A DNA stretch of 64,000 nucleotides from Paraphaeosphaeria minitans (Eukaryota; Ascomycota; Dothideomycetes; Pleosporales; Didymosphaeriaceae), in NCBI GenBank assembly GCA_015832175.1, contig WJXW01000001.1, positions 2,976,001-3,040,000 on the forward strand. The letters are read 5' to 3'. Below the pieces are notes generated by a model. It ran no database searches. It saw only the letters and a list, made by a program, of their open reading frames with translations, and was not told the DNA's origin. Below are positions 35,601-48,934 of the stretch, one piece after another. Numbering within the stretch: position 1 is the first letter of the stretch; each line of letters starts with the position of its first letter. Position numbers and translations under genes: made by a program.

Positions 35601-38600
35601 GAATAAGAAATAACCTAGAAGAAAACTACGCTATAAATAATATGGATAGACTGCCCTATTACAGCTTACAATAAACACCTCTAGGATAAATAATAAGTAA
35701 AATACTTTCCTTACCTTACGCTAAAGGGTAATAAATACTGTAATATACTTATTAATAGAGACTACATGTAACTGTACTAGTACACGTGTCTAAACTAAGA
35801 CTGCGAATACTACTATATAGCTAAATATTTAGACAGCTTTATAAACTGCCCTACATAAGAAGTAATAATAGAACTACTAATTTAACTAGTATATAGGAAC
35901 AGTGAAGACTGCGGGAGGAAAAATAGAAAAACATCCTTATAGAAAGAAGAAGAAGATAATCTATATAAGCTATATACTTAAAAATAACGACAGAAGCAAA
36001 TGCTTAGAAATGCATACTAGGCACTAGAACTTAACTACGACCTATACAAATAGATGTCTTTTTTAGGCCTAAACTTAGATAAGAAAACGCCTTTATTAAA
36101 TTAAATACTATAGTAAGCATAGTATTAGTTAAGCTACTAGTACAGCTTAAAGGAATATAGGCTTAAGCTCTTATAGACTTAGGAGTAGGAAGGAACTTTA
36201 TATCTTATTAGACAGCAAGACAAGCAGGACTTATAATATTAAAGAAAGAAGTACCCTATATTGTCTATATTGCAAATAGATCCCTAATGCCTAAGACACC
36301 TTAAATATACTAGGAGGTTACTACCACAATAACAGTCTAAGGACATAGAGAGAAACTTACCTTAGATATCTTACTAGGATCTAAGTATAAGTTAGTCTTA
36401 GGATTACCTTAGTTAACAATACACAACCTGTAGATTAACTAGGGTACAAAGAAAATATTATTTAAACGCTGTAATTATGTATTATAAGTAAAGCCTACAC
36501 ATTAACTAAAAATAATAGTAGATAAGGGAGTTATTAATAATATAATACTGCGATAGATAGTTAAAAAACAGAATCACACCTTAGTAGACGCTAGTAGGAA
36601 CCACCAGGTTAAGAAGCGCAAGAAGGAGGACAACAGCACACCCTTTACCTTACTAAGAGAGTATAGGAAATAAACACACATGTTTATAGAAAAGGAAGGA
36701 AAAGCAAACCTACCTAAATATTAACCCTAGGATCTTACAATAGACCTAGAAGAAGGGAAGACACCACCCTTTAGACTACTATACAGCAAGATAAGAGAAG
36801 AACTCCTTAAAGAACATAATTTTATTAAGATAAACCTTAAAAAAGGATATATATAACTATTAAAGTCACTAGCAGTAAGCCCTTTTATATTTGTTAAGAA
36901 AAAGGATAAATTAGACAGACTATGCGTTAACTACTAACAACTTAATAACATAACAATAAAGAACTAATATCTACTACTAAACATTATAGAGTTACGAGAT
37001 TAACTATCTTAAGCTAAGATATTTATAATAATAGATCTAAGAGACAGTTACCACCTTATACAAATTAAGAAAGGTAAAGAATAGAAAATAGCGTTTTAAT
37101 TACGCTACGGACTATTTAAGTATAAAGTTATACTATTTAGACTTACAAATGCACTAGTAGCTTTCATAGCACTTATTAACAATATACTCTATGAATATCT
37201 AGACATATTTGTTATCGCGTATATAGACGATATCCTTGTCTTTTCTAAAAACGAATTAGACCACACTAAGCATATATAGACAGTACTAGAAGCACTAGAC
37301 AAAGTATACCTTTGTATTAAACTTAAGAAATACAAGTTTAACGTTAAATAACTTAAATTCCTAGGACACATTATTACTATAGAAGGAATTAAGATAGCAC
37401 TAAGTAAAGTTAAATATATTAAGAACTAGCTAATACTAAAGACAGCTAAGAATATCTAAGAATTCTTAGGATTCTGTGGATTTAACTAACAATTTATCTA
37501 AGATTACATAAAGGTTATAATACCTTTAATAAATCTTATAAAAAAGGACGTACCCTTTAAATAGACAGATAAGTGTAGAATGTTATTTTAACTCCTTAAG
37601 ACAGTATGTATTATAGAACCTATCCTTGTTTATTTTAGAAGCGATAAACCACTATACTTTAAAATAGACGCTAGCGATCTTGCGCTAGGCGCCTACGCTA
37701 AATAAGAACGTAATAGTAAATAGCACCTAATTGCCTATTACTTATGTAAATTTAATAACGCTGAAACATAATACAACGTACACGACAAAGAACTCTACGC
37801 TATTGTTAAAGCCTTAAAGCACTAAAGGATTTATACACTTAGTTACTTAACGCTAGAAATCTATATAGATTACAAGAACCTTCTAAGGTTCACAACAACA
37901 AAAGAACTTACGCCATAATAATAAAGATAGTTGCAAACTACTAGGTAGTATAAGTTTAAAATTATCTATATAGCTAGGAAAGAAAATGGCAGAGTAGACG
38001 CTCTTAGCTAACAAAGTAATCTAGTAAAAGAAAAAGTAAAAACTTTCTCCGCAATCCTTCGCAAAGCTAAAGATAGATTTTTAGAGCTAATAGCAGAACT
38101 AAATTAACTTTTAGTAATTAACTAAGAAGTTCTAGAACATCTATAGACTAAGATTATCTAACAATACCACGATGACCCTATATACGGACACCTAGGTATT
38201 ACAAAGACAAAGGAACTTATCTAAAGGAATTACACCTTTAAAGGAATTAAGGAAGCTGTAATAACTTATATTTATAAATGTGCAGAATGCTAGAGAAACA
38301 AACACAGCACACATCTTAAATATAGAGAGATGTAAGCAATTAGAATACTAATAGCACTATAAGAAGATATTACTATGGATTTTGTTACAGGAATTCTAAA
38401 CTCTAAGGATCCAATAATAGGAATTAAATACGACAGTATACTAGTAATAGTCTACTAACTAACTAAGTATATTAAGCTTATTCTATGCCTTAAAAGAATA
38501 ACGGCAAAAGAACTTACTTTTCTTATCCTAGACTAACTAGTTAGACACCACAGAATCCTAAAAATAATTATTAGCAACAAAGATAAGCTCTTCACGTTAA

Positions 38601-39403
38601 ATTATTAGACAACGCTTATAGCACTGCTTAGAACAAAACAAAAACTATTAATAGCTTACCATCTATAAACAGACAGATAGACAGAACGTACAAACCAAAC
38701 TATAGAAACGTACCTACGCATCTACTGCAACAGTTAGAAGAATAACTAGGTTTTATTACTACCTATAGCACAGTTAGCCTATAATAACAAAGTATTAGTA
38801 GTATTAGGACATACACTGTTCTATGCAAACTACAGAAGACACCTACATCTCTTTAACTAACAATTTCCTACAATAATTAAAGCAAAAGAAGCTATAGATA
38901 TAGCAGAAAATATAAAGAAAATACACTAACAACTCTAAGAAAATCTTAAGAAAGCTTAGCAGCAATTAATCTTATACTAAAATTAAAAACGAAAAATGGC
39001 ACCTTAGCTAAAGAAGGGGGATAAAGTATATCTGCTTATAAAGAACCTTTAAACTTAGAAGAAGAAACACAAGAAACTAGATTATATTAAGGTTAGACTA
39101 TTTTACATTTCTAAGTAAATATTACTAGTGAACTATAAGTTGGAACTACCGCTAGATGCAAAGATACACCTAGTATTCTATATATTACTACTAGAACTAG
39201 TAGACCCTAATACACCAGTTAAAACCGCCTTCTACCACAGAACTAAGGAAGAAAATAAATTTAAGGTTAAAAGAATTCTAGAATATAATTAGTATAGCAA
39301 CGCGTACCTTATTAAGTGGAAAGGTTACCTACACAGCGAAAACACTTAGGAACTAGAGAACTACCTAGGAAACTATTAACAAAAGATTAGAGAATTCTAC
39401 TAA
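35600..39403 (+). pseudogene. pol of chromovirus copy 1 (PR-RT-RH-INT-chromodomain)
   Basis: The frame is in phase with 37220. Protease is at 36176 onward with DLGV in place of DSGA. RT lies at about 36900-37500, with intact YIDD at 37220-37231. RNaseH is at about 37660-37900 (DASDLALGAYA). The integrase zinc region has CAEC at 38279-38290, with the upstream His now Tyr. In the integrase core, D at 38378, Asn replacing the second Asp at 38576 and E at 38684 preserve D,D35E spacing. The chromodomain spans 39263-39403 (NAYLIKWKGY, then SENT and ELENYLG). The frame ends about 39401 and overlaps the antisense gene. Inactive through RIP stops and the integrase D-to-N change. Confidence 0.9.
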
Positions 39404-40047
39404 TAACCTATACAGTATAATAATATTTATACCTAAGATAGTAAAGGCACTAGATTATTCTAGAATTCTAACAGGAAATCCTTAAAAGCGCTCTATGTCG
39501 TAGGGGATAAGAAGGGACCTAAAAGAGTCTTATTAACTACTAGATTAACAGCCTTATAAGATTTAGCCTCTTTAATATTCTTCTCTTTAACCACTATTAC
39601 ATCCTTAGCACGCTTATTTAGTAAGTTTATTTACTAACACAACTAATCTTTACGCGCACATATAACCTATAATTTCTCTAACGCCTTCTTATAGGCCTTA
39701 AACGCAGCCTCCTACGTTTCTTTTAACTTTTTTATCTGCATACGCGATTTCTCTTTCTTCGCTAATAAATGCTTAAACTTAGACTCTAAAACGCGCATAT
39801 TATAACATTAATCTTAATAAACACATTCCCTATATCTTTTAGACTAAACGTGAACCTTATAAATATAATTATATTTTATACACGTTAAGTATTTCTTAAC
39901 TATAACTTCGCCAAAGGAGTTAATAAAATTAGTTAGGTAATAGTAATAGGTAGTGCTAGACTTAGAAGGTTATTAGGGCATAGTGCGAGTAAGCTAACAC
40001 TACTTATAATGCGGGGCGAGCTCTAGTTATAACTAGGCACAAGATAT
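39346..40047 (-). pseudogene. Antisense cysteine-motif/coiled-coil gene of family A (copy 1)
   Basis: This is the equivalent of 27446-28147 of copy 3, same length, read on the minus strand between pol and the 3' LTR. The start ATG has become ATA at 40047. Convergent overlap with the pol end is about 57 bp. TAG/TAA codons mark former Gln/Trp positions. Confidence 0.6.
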
Positions 40048-40090
40048 AGTTATATAATTTAAGGACAAATCCTAGTAAGAAGAGAGATAA

Positions 40091-40501
40091 TATTAAGATC
40101 TAAAGGCTAGGCCTCCTAGGATCTTTATATGTATCTACATTTATTATTTAAGTAACACAGCACAAAAGGTCACGTAACCTAATTAGTGTAATTAGAGCGC
40201 CAAGATAACTAATTAGACTAAGCACTTAATATACTAAGCAACTAATTAGTGCTTAATTAGTTTAATTAGAGCGATTAGTCCACTAATCGCTTGAAGTATA
40301 TAGGAACGCGAGGATAGGCTCTCTATACTCGTGTTTAATCTGTTTATTAATCTATTGTTTAGATTCTAGTAGACTAAATTGTTGACTTATTACACTTCGC
40401 AAGATACTATTATATTAATAAGACCTTCCACCTTCTGTAAGTACTCCTGCCTGAGAACCAACCTTAACCCTTTAGGACTAGCTACCCTCTTGGATTTAAC
40501 A
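40091..40501 (+). repeat. 3' LTR of chromovirus copy 1 (411 bp)
   Basis: It begins tattaagatc (from tgttaagatc) and ends ggatttaaca, followed by the duplicated target AATAA. Confidence 0.93.
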
Positions 40502-40759
40502 AATAAATAGATTAAACACAAGTATAAAAAGCTTATTCTTACGTTCCTATATAATAAGACTGTTCTACTACTTAGTGCCACTAAGCAACTAAGTACATTA
40601 CGTAACCTACTCTACTACTTTGTACTGCTAAGTAACTAAGCACACTACGTAACTTAATTTAAGTTACTTAGTGTCTCTTTATTACATTTGTAACCCTGTC
40701 GCCGCTTTATTACACCTTTATAAGCGCCTATATCCTACGTTGTTATCTAGTACGTAATA
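40502..40759 (-). repeat. A' LTR, fragment 3 (U3 specific to A')
   Basis: Starts with duplicated AATAA, then the rest of the A' LTR to cgtaata (from cgtaaca). Beyond gttcctatata the sequence differs from the A LTR: it carries about two copies of a unit with cttagtgccactaagcaact and acgtaacct. The same U3 is found at 58607-58803. Confidence 0.8.
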
Positions 40760-40781
40760 TTATCCCCTCCCTTTCTACTCT

Positions 40782-41378
40782 TTGTCCTAAAGAATTATAC
40801 CTACTAACTATAACTCTATAAAGCGTTATTACAACCTTATCTTTACTATTAAAAACTATAAAGTAGTTATAGTGTTAAAATGTTCTTTCTATAAGTCGTA
40901 TTCTTGCGTTTACAAAGTTTATGTTAGCTTAAGGAAGTGTAGTAAGTGTTAGAAATAAGATTTAAAGTGTAATATAGCTATTACTAAGAATAAGTTCTTA
41001 TAGTTAATTACTAAGAAGAAGAGATTAGAGGTGTAAATATTAGAGGCGTAGAAAAAATAAAATACTATATTTAAGGCCCTACGCGTAGCATGCGTAAAAG
41101 AGGATTAGTTATTAAAATAGTTAGCGTAGAATAAAAAGCGTGCTAGTAAAGTTATTATAGTAGAGAGCGCTGCTCTAGTAGAACTAGAGTTAGAGGAGGA
41201 CCTAGCGCATTCTACTTAGCCTACTAGTCTAGCTAAACTTAGCACGTCTATATAGTTAGTAATAGATAACCTGCCTCTAGAGTTCTAGGATAATTCCTTA
41301 GCATTACCTTTTTAGGTAAGTTTACTAGTAGAATTCTTTAATCTTTTACTAACAGTTTCCTAAGTAGTTCCTTAGTTC
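40782..41378 (+). pseudogene. Antisense cysteine-motif/coiled-coil gene of variant A' (truncated)
   Basis: The plus-strand frame in phase with 40782 is opposite to pol and lies directly inside the A' LTR. It shows LKCSFYKSYSCVYKVYV, then KCSKC, then a charged helical region (LITKKKRLEV, ALRVACVKED) and the block LPLEFxDNSLALPF. The layout and C-terminal block match the family A gene, but the sequence is strongly diverged. Interrupting codons are TAG/TAA. It is cut at 41378 by the next chromovirus LTR. On the minus strand the last bases match the end of pol. The start codon is uncertain (TTG at 40782). Confidence 0.6.
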
Positions 41379-41789
41379 TGTTAAGATCTAAAGGCTAGGC
41401 CTCCTAGGATCTTTATATGTATCTATATTCGTTGTTTAAGTGACACGGCACAAAAGGTCACGTAATCTAATTAGTGTAATTAGAGCGCTAAGATAACTAA
41501 TTAGACTAAGCACTTAATATACTAAGTAACTAATTAGTGCTTAATTAGTTTAATTAGAGTAATTAGTCTACTAATCGCTTAAAGTATATAGAAACGCGAG
41601 GATAGGCTCTCTATACTTATATTTAATCTATTTATTAATCTATTGTTTAGATTCTAGCAGACTAAATTATTAACTTGTTACACTTCGCAAGATACTATTG
41701 TATTAATAAGACTTTCTACTTTCTGTAAGTACTCCTGCCTAAGAACTAACCTTAACCCTTTAGGACTAGCTACCCTCTTAGATTTAATA
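41379..41789 (+). repeat. 5' LTR of copy 2 (A type, 411 bp)
   Basis: It starts tgttaagatctaaagg and ends gatttaata (from gatttaaca). It is inserted in the antisense gene of A' after AGTTC (41374-41378). Confidence 0.9.
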
Positions 41790-41806
41790 TTTTAAACACC
41801 CTTAAT

Positions 41807-44800
41807 ATAAGTATTTCACGAACTCCTACCTCTTCTACAGCTTTAGGTGCCGCTAAGATTACTCTTATAAAAAATAGTAGTAAGGCGTATAAACCTAATC
41901 TCTACTTTAGTAAACAATCTTAAACTAACGTCTAGATTCTCTAGTTAGACCTCTACTTCTTTAACTTAGATAAACCCCTTAAAGATAAAAAGAAGGTTAT
42001 CTTTACAGCAATATATATATAAGGAAATGTAGGATTATAGATCTATCCCTACCTTAAAAAGTACCTAGGAATAGACTATAATAATAATAACGACAATTAT
42101 GTAAACAAGTACGCTATTGTAGTTAATATTATTAAGAATTATAATAACTTTAAAAAATACCTTAAATAACTTTTTAGGATTGCTAACAAGGACTCTATTA
42201 TAAAAGTAAAGATTTAGACTATAACTTAGAAACAATTAGTAGCTAAGTATACAGCTAAGTTCTATAGATACGCTATATAACTTAACTAGAATAATAAATC
42301 TCTTTAGGATATATACAAACAAGGACTTAAATAGAAACTACGTAAGGAACTCCTACGTAGTAGTGCACAAATTACTAACTTTAAGGAACTATATAAAGAG
42401 ACTATTAGAATTAATAGAGAGTAGTTTTTATTGTAACAGGAACTCTACCAAAACCCTAGGGTAATAAGCTTTAGATAACCAGTAAAAGTAATTTATAAGA
42501 ACCCTGTTAGAATTATCTAAAAGTAATAGCTAAGGAACTACTAGAGATATAAACTAATAGAAGATGTCTAGTTTAACTACTTAGGCAAAGGAAAAGGAGG
42601 AAGAATAGGCCCTAAGCAGCCTAACAAACGCGTTTCTAATAGAAGTTAATAACTAATAACTAAGACTTATAAATGCTTTACATGTAGTAAACTAGGCCAC
42701 ATAGCTAGAAACTATAGATTAAAGAATAAAGTCTATTAAACTAAGTTAAATATACTAACTATTAAGGACTAAGAACCTAATAAGAAATAGGAAGTTATTA
42801 TAACGCTATTTAGTTACTAACACGTTACACTAGAATAAAGTAAGTAATTAGATTTACCTAACTTATAATTATACAAAAATCCGGAAGACGACTCTAACGT
42901 ATACCATAACGTAGAAGACGTAGAAGAGATACTAAGATCTCCTACTCTTTACCTATAAAGTAGGCGGGAAGAAGACAACCCTATGTTACCTAAGTATAAA
43001 CTAAATGTTTAGGACTACATAGAACCCTACTAGGCACTAAAAGAGATACAACCCTATAAAAATAAGGAATTACACTACGTACTAAAGTACTACCTAGACT
43101 ACTAAAATCCTACACACTAATTCTATATATAGACGCATTGCGAAGAACCAACATATATATAATATAAGATAGAGAAAGAGGAGAATAAGAAATAACCTAG
43201 AAAGAAACTACGCTGTAGATAGATGTGGATAGACTACCCTATTACAGCTTACAATAAACACCTCTAGGATAAATAATAAGTAAAATACTTTCCTTACCTT
43301 ACGCTAAAGGGCAATAAATGCTACAACATACTTATTAATAGAGACTATATATGACTGTACTAGTACACGTGTCTAAACTAAGACTGTAAATACTACTATA
43401 TGGCTAAACGTTTAGATAGCTTTACAAACTACCCTACGTAAGAAGTAATAACAGAACTACTAATTTAACTAGTATATAGGAATAGTAAAGACTGTAAGAG
43501 GAAAAATAGAAGAATATCCTTATAGAAAGAAAAAGAAGATAATCTACATAAGCCACGTACTTAAGAATAATAATAGAAGCGCATGCTTAGAAACGCATAC
43601 TAGGCACTAGAACTTAACTATAACCTATATAAATAAATGTCTTTTTTAGGCCTAAACTTAAACGAGAAAACGCTTTTATTAAATTAAATACTATAGTAAG
43701 CACAGTATTAATTAAGCTACTAGTATAGCTTAAAGGAATATAGGCTTAAGCTCTTATAGACTTAGGAGTAGGAAAAAACTTTATATCTTATTAGATAGTA
43801 AGACAAGTAGGACTTATAATATTAGAGAAAGAAGTACCTTATATTATCTATATCGCAAATAGATCTCTAATGCCTAAGACACCTTAAATATACTAGGAGG
43901 TTACTACTATAATAATAGTCTAAGAACATAGAGAGGAACTTACCTTAGATATCTTACTAGGATCTAAGTATAAGTTAGTCTTAGAATTACCTTAGTTAAT
44001 AATACACAACCTGTAGATTAACTAGGGTATAAAGAAAATATTGTTTAAACGCTGTAATTATATATTATAAGCAAAGCCTACGTATTAACTAAAAATAATA
44101 GTAGATAAGGGAGTTATTAATAATATAATACTATAATAGATAGTTAAAAAACAGAAGTACACCTTAGTAGACGCTAGTAGGAACTACTAGGTTAAGAAGT
44201 GTAAGAAGGAGGACAATAGCACATCTCTTACCTTACTAAGAGAGTATAGGAAATAGATATATATATTTACGGAAAAGGAAGGAAAAGTAAACCTACTAGA
44301 ACATTAACCCTAGGATCTTATGATAGACCTAGAAGAAGGGAAGACGCTACCCTTTAGACTACTATATAGTAAGACAGGAAAAGAACTCCTTAAAGAACGT
44401 AATTTTATTAAGATAAACCTTAAGAAAGGATATATATAACTATTAAAGTTACTAGCAGCAAGCCCTTTTATGTTTATTAAGAAAAAGGATAGATTAGACA
44501 GACTATGCGTTAACTACTAATAACTTAATAATATAATAATAAAGAACTAATATTTACTACTAAATATTATAGAGTTATGAGATTAATTATCTTAAGCTAA
44601 GATATTTATAATAATGGATCTAAGAGACAGTTACTACCTTATATAAATTAAGAAAGGTAAAGAATAGAAAACAGTGTTTTAATCACGCTATAGACTATTT
44701 AAATATAAGGTTATGCCTTTTAGACTTATAAACGCACTAGTAGCTTTTATAGCACTTATTAACAACATACTCTATGAACATCTAGACATATTTATTATTA

Positions 44801-46119
44801 CGTATATAGATAATATCCTTGTCTTTTCTAAAAACAAATTGGACCACACTAAGTATGTATAGACAGTACTAAAAGCACTAGACAAAGTATGCCTTCGCAT
44901 TAAACTTAAGAAATGTAAGTTTAATATTAAATAACTTAAATTCCTAGAACACATTATTACTATAGAAGGAATTGAGATAGCACTAAGTAAAGTTAAATAC
45001 ATTAAGAACTAGCTAATACTAAAGATAGCTAAGAATATCTAAGAATTCTTAGGATTCTATGGATTTAACTAACAATTTATCTATAATTATGCAAAAGGTT
45101 ATAATACCTTTAATAAATCTTATAAAGAAGGACGTACCCTTTAAATAGATAGATAAGTGTAGAATGTTATTCTAACTCCTTAAGACAGTATGTATTATAG
45201 AACCTATTCTTATTTATTTTAGAAGCGATAAACTACTACGCTTTAAAACAGACGCTAGCGATCTTGCGCTAGGCGCCTACGATAAATAAGAATGTAATAG
45301 TAAATAGCACCTAATTACCTATTACTTATGCAAATTTAATAACGCCGAAACACAATATAACGTACATAATAAAAAACTCTACGCTATTGTTAAAGCTTTA
45401 AAGCACTAGAGGATTTACGCGCTTAGTTACTTAACGCTAGAAATCTATATAGATTATAAGAACCTTTTAAGGTTCACAATAACAAAAGAACTTACGCTAT
45501 AATAATAAAGATAGTTACAAACAACTAGGTAGTATAAGTTTAAAATTATTTATATAGCTAGGAAAGAAAATAGTAGAGTAGACGCTCTTAGCTAACAAAG
45601 TAATTTAGTAGGAGAAAAAGTAAAAACTTTCTCTGTAATCCTTTATAAAGCTAAAGATAGATCTCTAGAGCTAATAGTAGAACTAAATTAACTTTTAGTA
45701 ATTAACTAAGAAGTTCTAGAATATCTACAGACTGAGATTATCTAATAATACCACAATAACCCTATATACGGACACCTAGGCATCACAAAGATAATAGAAC
45801 TTATCTAAAGGAATTACACCTTTAAAGGAATTAAGGAAGCTATAATAACTTATATCTACAAATATATAGAATACTAAAGAAACAAACATAGCACACATCT
45901 TAAATATAGAAAAATATAAGTAATTAGAATACTAATAGCACTATAGAAAGACATCGCTATAAATTTTGTTATAGGAATTCTAAACTCTAAGAATCTAACA
46001 ACAGGAATTAAATATAATAGTATACTAGTAATAGTCTACCAACTAACTAAGTATGTTGAGCTCATTCCATGTCTTAAAAGAATAATAGTAAAGGAACTTG
46101 CTTTTCTTATTCTAGATAG
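41807..46119 (+). pseudogene. gag-pol of copy 2, part 1 (gag to integrase)
   Basis: Gag starts at 41807 (ATA from ATG) and is collinear with copy 1. The knuckle near 42675-42715 retains GHIARN. Protease is near 43758. The RT motif at 44803-44814 reads Tyr-Ile-Asp-Asn, so the second catalytic Asp is lost. RNaseH lies at about 45240-45480. The integrase zinc and core regions follow until B2 interrupts at 46119, after the duplicated GATAG. Relative phases of gag and pol differ from copy 1, so small indels are present. Confidence 0.85.
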
Positions 46120-46431
46120 TGTTTGTACAGTTTATCGTACAAATAGCACTAAGTGAAATAGGGGCCTACCTACCTATAGGGACCCGCACAAGGACCCACT
46201 ACTTAGGTTAGCGCTAAGAGGCAGAGACTTTATAAGGCCTTGCCTACCTATAAGGACCTGCACAAGGACCCCCTGCTTAGGTTAGCGCTAAGAGGCAGAG
46301 ACTTTATAAAGCCCTTAGTGCCCCTTTGTACAATAGACTAGACGTAATTAATTAAACCTACTTCTTACCCTTTATATAATAGTATACTATTAACCCTTAA
46401 ATGCTTAATTATAGATTAAGCTAAACCTACA
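46120..46431 (+). repeat. 5' LTR of B2 (312 bp, with internal 74-bp duplication)
   Basis: It starts tgtttgtacag and ends aaacctaca. Two tandem 74-bp units start at 46169 and 46243 (cctacctata ... agactttataagg). B1 has a single unit, which accounts exactly for its 238-bp LTR. Confidence 0.88.
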
Positions 46432-46845
46432 CTAATTAGTAGTTAATTCTAATTAACTGCAAACTAGCAAGGTCTAAAGACAGAGCGCCCTACAAGTTAG
46501 ATGTGTAGGCTCTATATTGTTACTTTTACTAGAGATTAAATTTTAGATTATATAATAAGCAGAAACAAAGCGTACACATTTGTAAAGAGTCGTATAATCT
46601 AGTCTAAGCTATTCTATAGAAAAGAAAGGAGATAGTACCTTTACTAGAGATTAAATTTTAGATTATATAATAAGTAGAAATAAAGTGTATATATCTGTAA
46701 AGAGTTGCACGATCTAGTCTAAGCTATTCTATAGAAAAGAAAGGAGATAGTGAGTACATTTACAACCCTAAAAAACACGTCGCACGATTAAACTAGTAAT
46801 AACTAAACGCAGACACGTCGCACGACTAAGAAAGATAACAACAAC

Positions 46846-48900
46846 ATGGCCTTAAGACTAGGAGACTTCCTAGAGGAACTACAACCTACCTAAGGATGTT
46901 ACGCAATAATTAATACTACCTCCTTAGTAGAAAAACGAAGCCGAAGCAATATAGCTTTAATAAGTAGAGGAAGTAATAAATATTAAGGCTATTACCTTAA
47001 GAGGAGAGATCGCACGAAAGTACTAGGTAGATAGAGTAGATCTATACAGCCACCTACCCCCTTCTCTAAAATGGCTAAACACTTATATAGTGTATATAAT
47101 TGCGCAATATCACGCAAGCAGCCTTAAAAGTAAAGAGGTAATCTCTTCTTTTACTAAAGATTTTAATAACTAGAAGGAAAGAACCTTTAATAAGATTAGT
47201 TGTGTAGTAAGAAGAGAGCTTATTACTTTTTTTATAAAAGAAGGCTTTGTCGCTACTAATTCTATAATAAAGGATACCTATGCAAAGAAACTTTTTAAAC
47301 TGTTATAGCTTAACTATAAGCTATAGACCTTTTATATAATAACGCTGTAACCGCAACCTAAACCACTTTACATAATCCTAATAATATAACCTACACTATC
47401 TGCAGGTAATGTATATATATATAGAGTATAGCTAGGGCCTATCCTTATACGTGCGAGGACAGAGACACTATATATGGAGCCACACTAGTGGCAGCAGCCT
47501 AAAACCTAGACTGCTTTTACCTAATAAACCACATTGTATAAAGAGGCTAGACACTCCTAGTCTCCTTAACAACTAGGAGATTATGCTTATATCTAGCTAG
47601 ATAAGATTATTCTCTTTTAGAAGGCTTAGAGTAAAGAGAATAACTACACTAGTAGGCTGTATAATATTCTAGTAAATAAGGCAAAAGTCTTTAGAGAACT
47701 ATACTACAGGCTAGGTATACTATAGGACTAGTATATAAACATCTTCCTAGGAATCCTTTCTGATCGTGCGAGTACCTACTACCTACACAATATTAGACTA
47801 GGACTTCTATAGGATAAATTGTACAACAGACTAAATAGGCACTTTAACACTAGTGTTAATTACAATTAGTACTAGACAGACTAGACTACTCTTACTTTTA
47901 AACGCTATAAAAGGGATAATCTAGCTACTATATTACATAAAGCCCTAGAAGTAATAATTAATAAGCTTACCTTAGCCTAAAGGGCTCTTAGACAAGGCTT
48001 TAGTAGTGAACTATAACTATATACTACTATTATATAAGCATGCCGCGGCTATCCTAACCTTAACTAAGCTATATTTAACCCTAAAAACATAGTAGAAGGC
48101 TTACTTAGCGACCTTTGTACGTTACTCTAAGTTACTAAAGATAGGAAGAAGTTACAGTTCTTCTAAAATAGTAAAGAAGTGTACTACACTAATTAATAAT
48201 ATAATAATCCTAATCGCATAAGAGGATCTAGCCCCTTTAGAGGCACATTAACATTTAGACTAAAAAGAAGGGGCAACTTTAGAAGTTTAAACTCTTATAT
48301 AAAGTAGAAATACTTTGTGTACTATAAAGAAGGATACTAGTCTACTAACTATTTACTAAGGGATACCTAGCAAGCTAGAAGGTAATACATGTTATTATAC
48401 GCTAACTTCTACAAATATAAACCCTCTACTATAGATGTACAAGCATATATCCTTAACTTTAAAAGAGATCTAGAGGAAGAAGACTATTACATAAAAGAAG
48501 AGGAAGATAAACAAAGCTAATAGAGTAATAAAGAAAAAGTATAGAAAGCTATCTTATATTTTACTTCTACTACATACCTTTATTGTATAACTAGGAGCGA
48601 TCCTTCTATACCTACTTACTAAGACCTAGCGCTAAGTATTATATTACTTAACACTCTACCTTCTATTTGCGTATAAAACATATACCTAGAAAGAGCCTTA
48701 TTACATAATGCGACTCTACTACTATGTAAAGGGGTAGAGTAAGAACTAAGCAGGTTAGCTATTACTACCTATTTGCATAAGAGTAGGTGTAAATAGGACC
48801 TCTACCGCATAGTAACACTACACCTACCTCACAACCTGTTCTAATAGGGGAAGGCTAACTATATAAATAGAGAAGGATAGGAAAGGTAAAGTGTATAATA
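46846..48900 (+). pseudogene. Gag-like frame of element B2
   Basis: The start is ATG at 46846 (MALRLGDFLEEL). A 4-bp tandem duplication (ccta) near 46886-46893, absent in B1, shifts the frame. After it the phase of 48518 stays protein-like for more than 600 codons. Visible are a capsid-like helical region (about 47520-48130, with FLGILSDRASTYY), a basic Arg-rich stretch (about 48220-48300) and a knuckle-like motif at 48310-48354. There KYFVYYKEGY probably held C-x2-C-x3-G-C, followed by TNY from TNH. An acidic tail follows near 48470-48520. The TAA at 48518-48520 may be the true stop or a former Gln. Stops are RIP-type. Confidence 0.7.
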
Positions 48901-48934
48901 GATATAAGCTATTACACAAAAGAAAAGTTACTAG

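Larger units (their letters stand above)
33797..40501 (+). mobile_element. Chromovirus copy 1 (family A), complete, 6705 bp
   Basis: LTRs are 33797-34207 and 40091-40501, each 411 bp. The target duplication AATAA is at 33792-33796 and 40502-40506. It is inserted in the A' LTR, 100 bp from copy 3 and inverted relative to it. Gag-protease-RT-RNaseH-integrase-chromodomain lie on the plus strand and the antisense gene on the minus strand before the 3' LTR. The purine-rich agtaagaagagagata precedes the 3' LTR as the likely polypurine tract. RIP stops throughout. Confidence 0.94.

Noticed and set aside
37189..37371. 60-codon minus-strand open frame
   Set aside because: It is the reverse shadow of the chromovirus RT palm, whose sense frame carries YIDD. 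The copy at 44772-45002 is the same kind of shadow.
40390..40581. 63-codon minus-strand open frame
   Set aside because: It lies in the 3' LTR of copy 1 and crosses its insertion junction.
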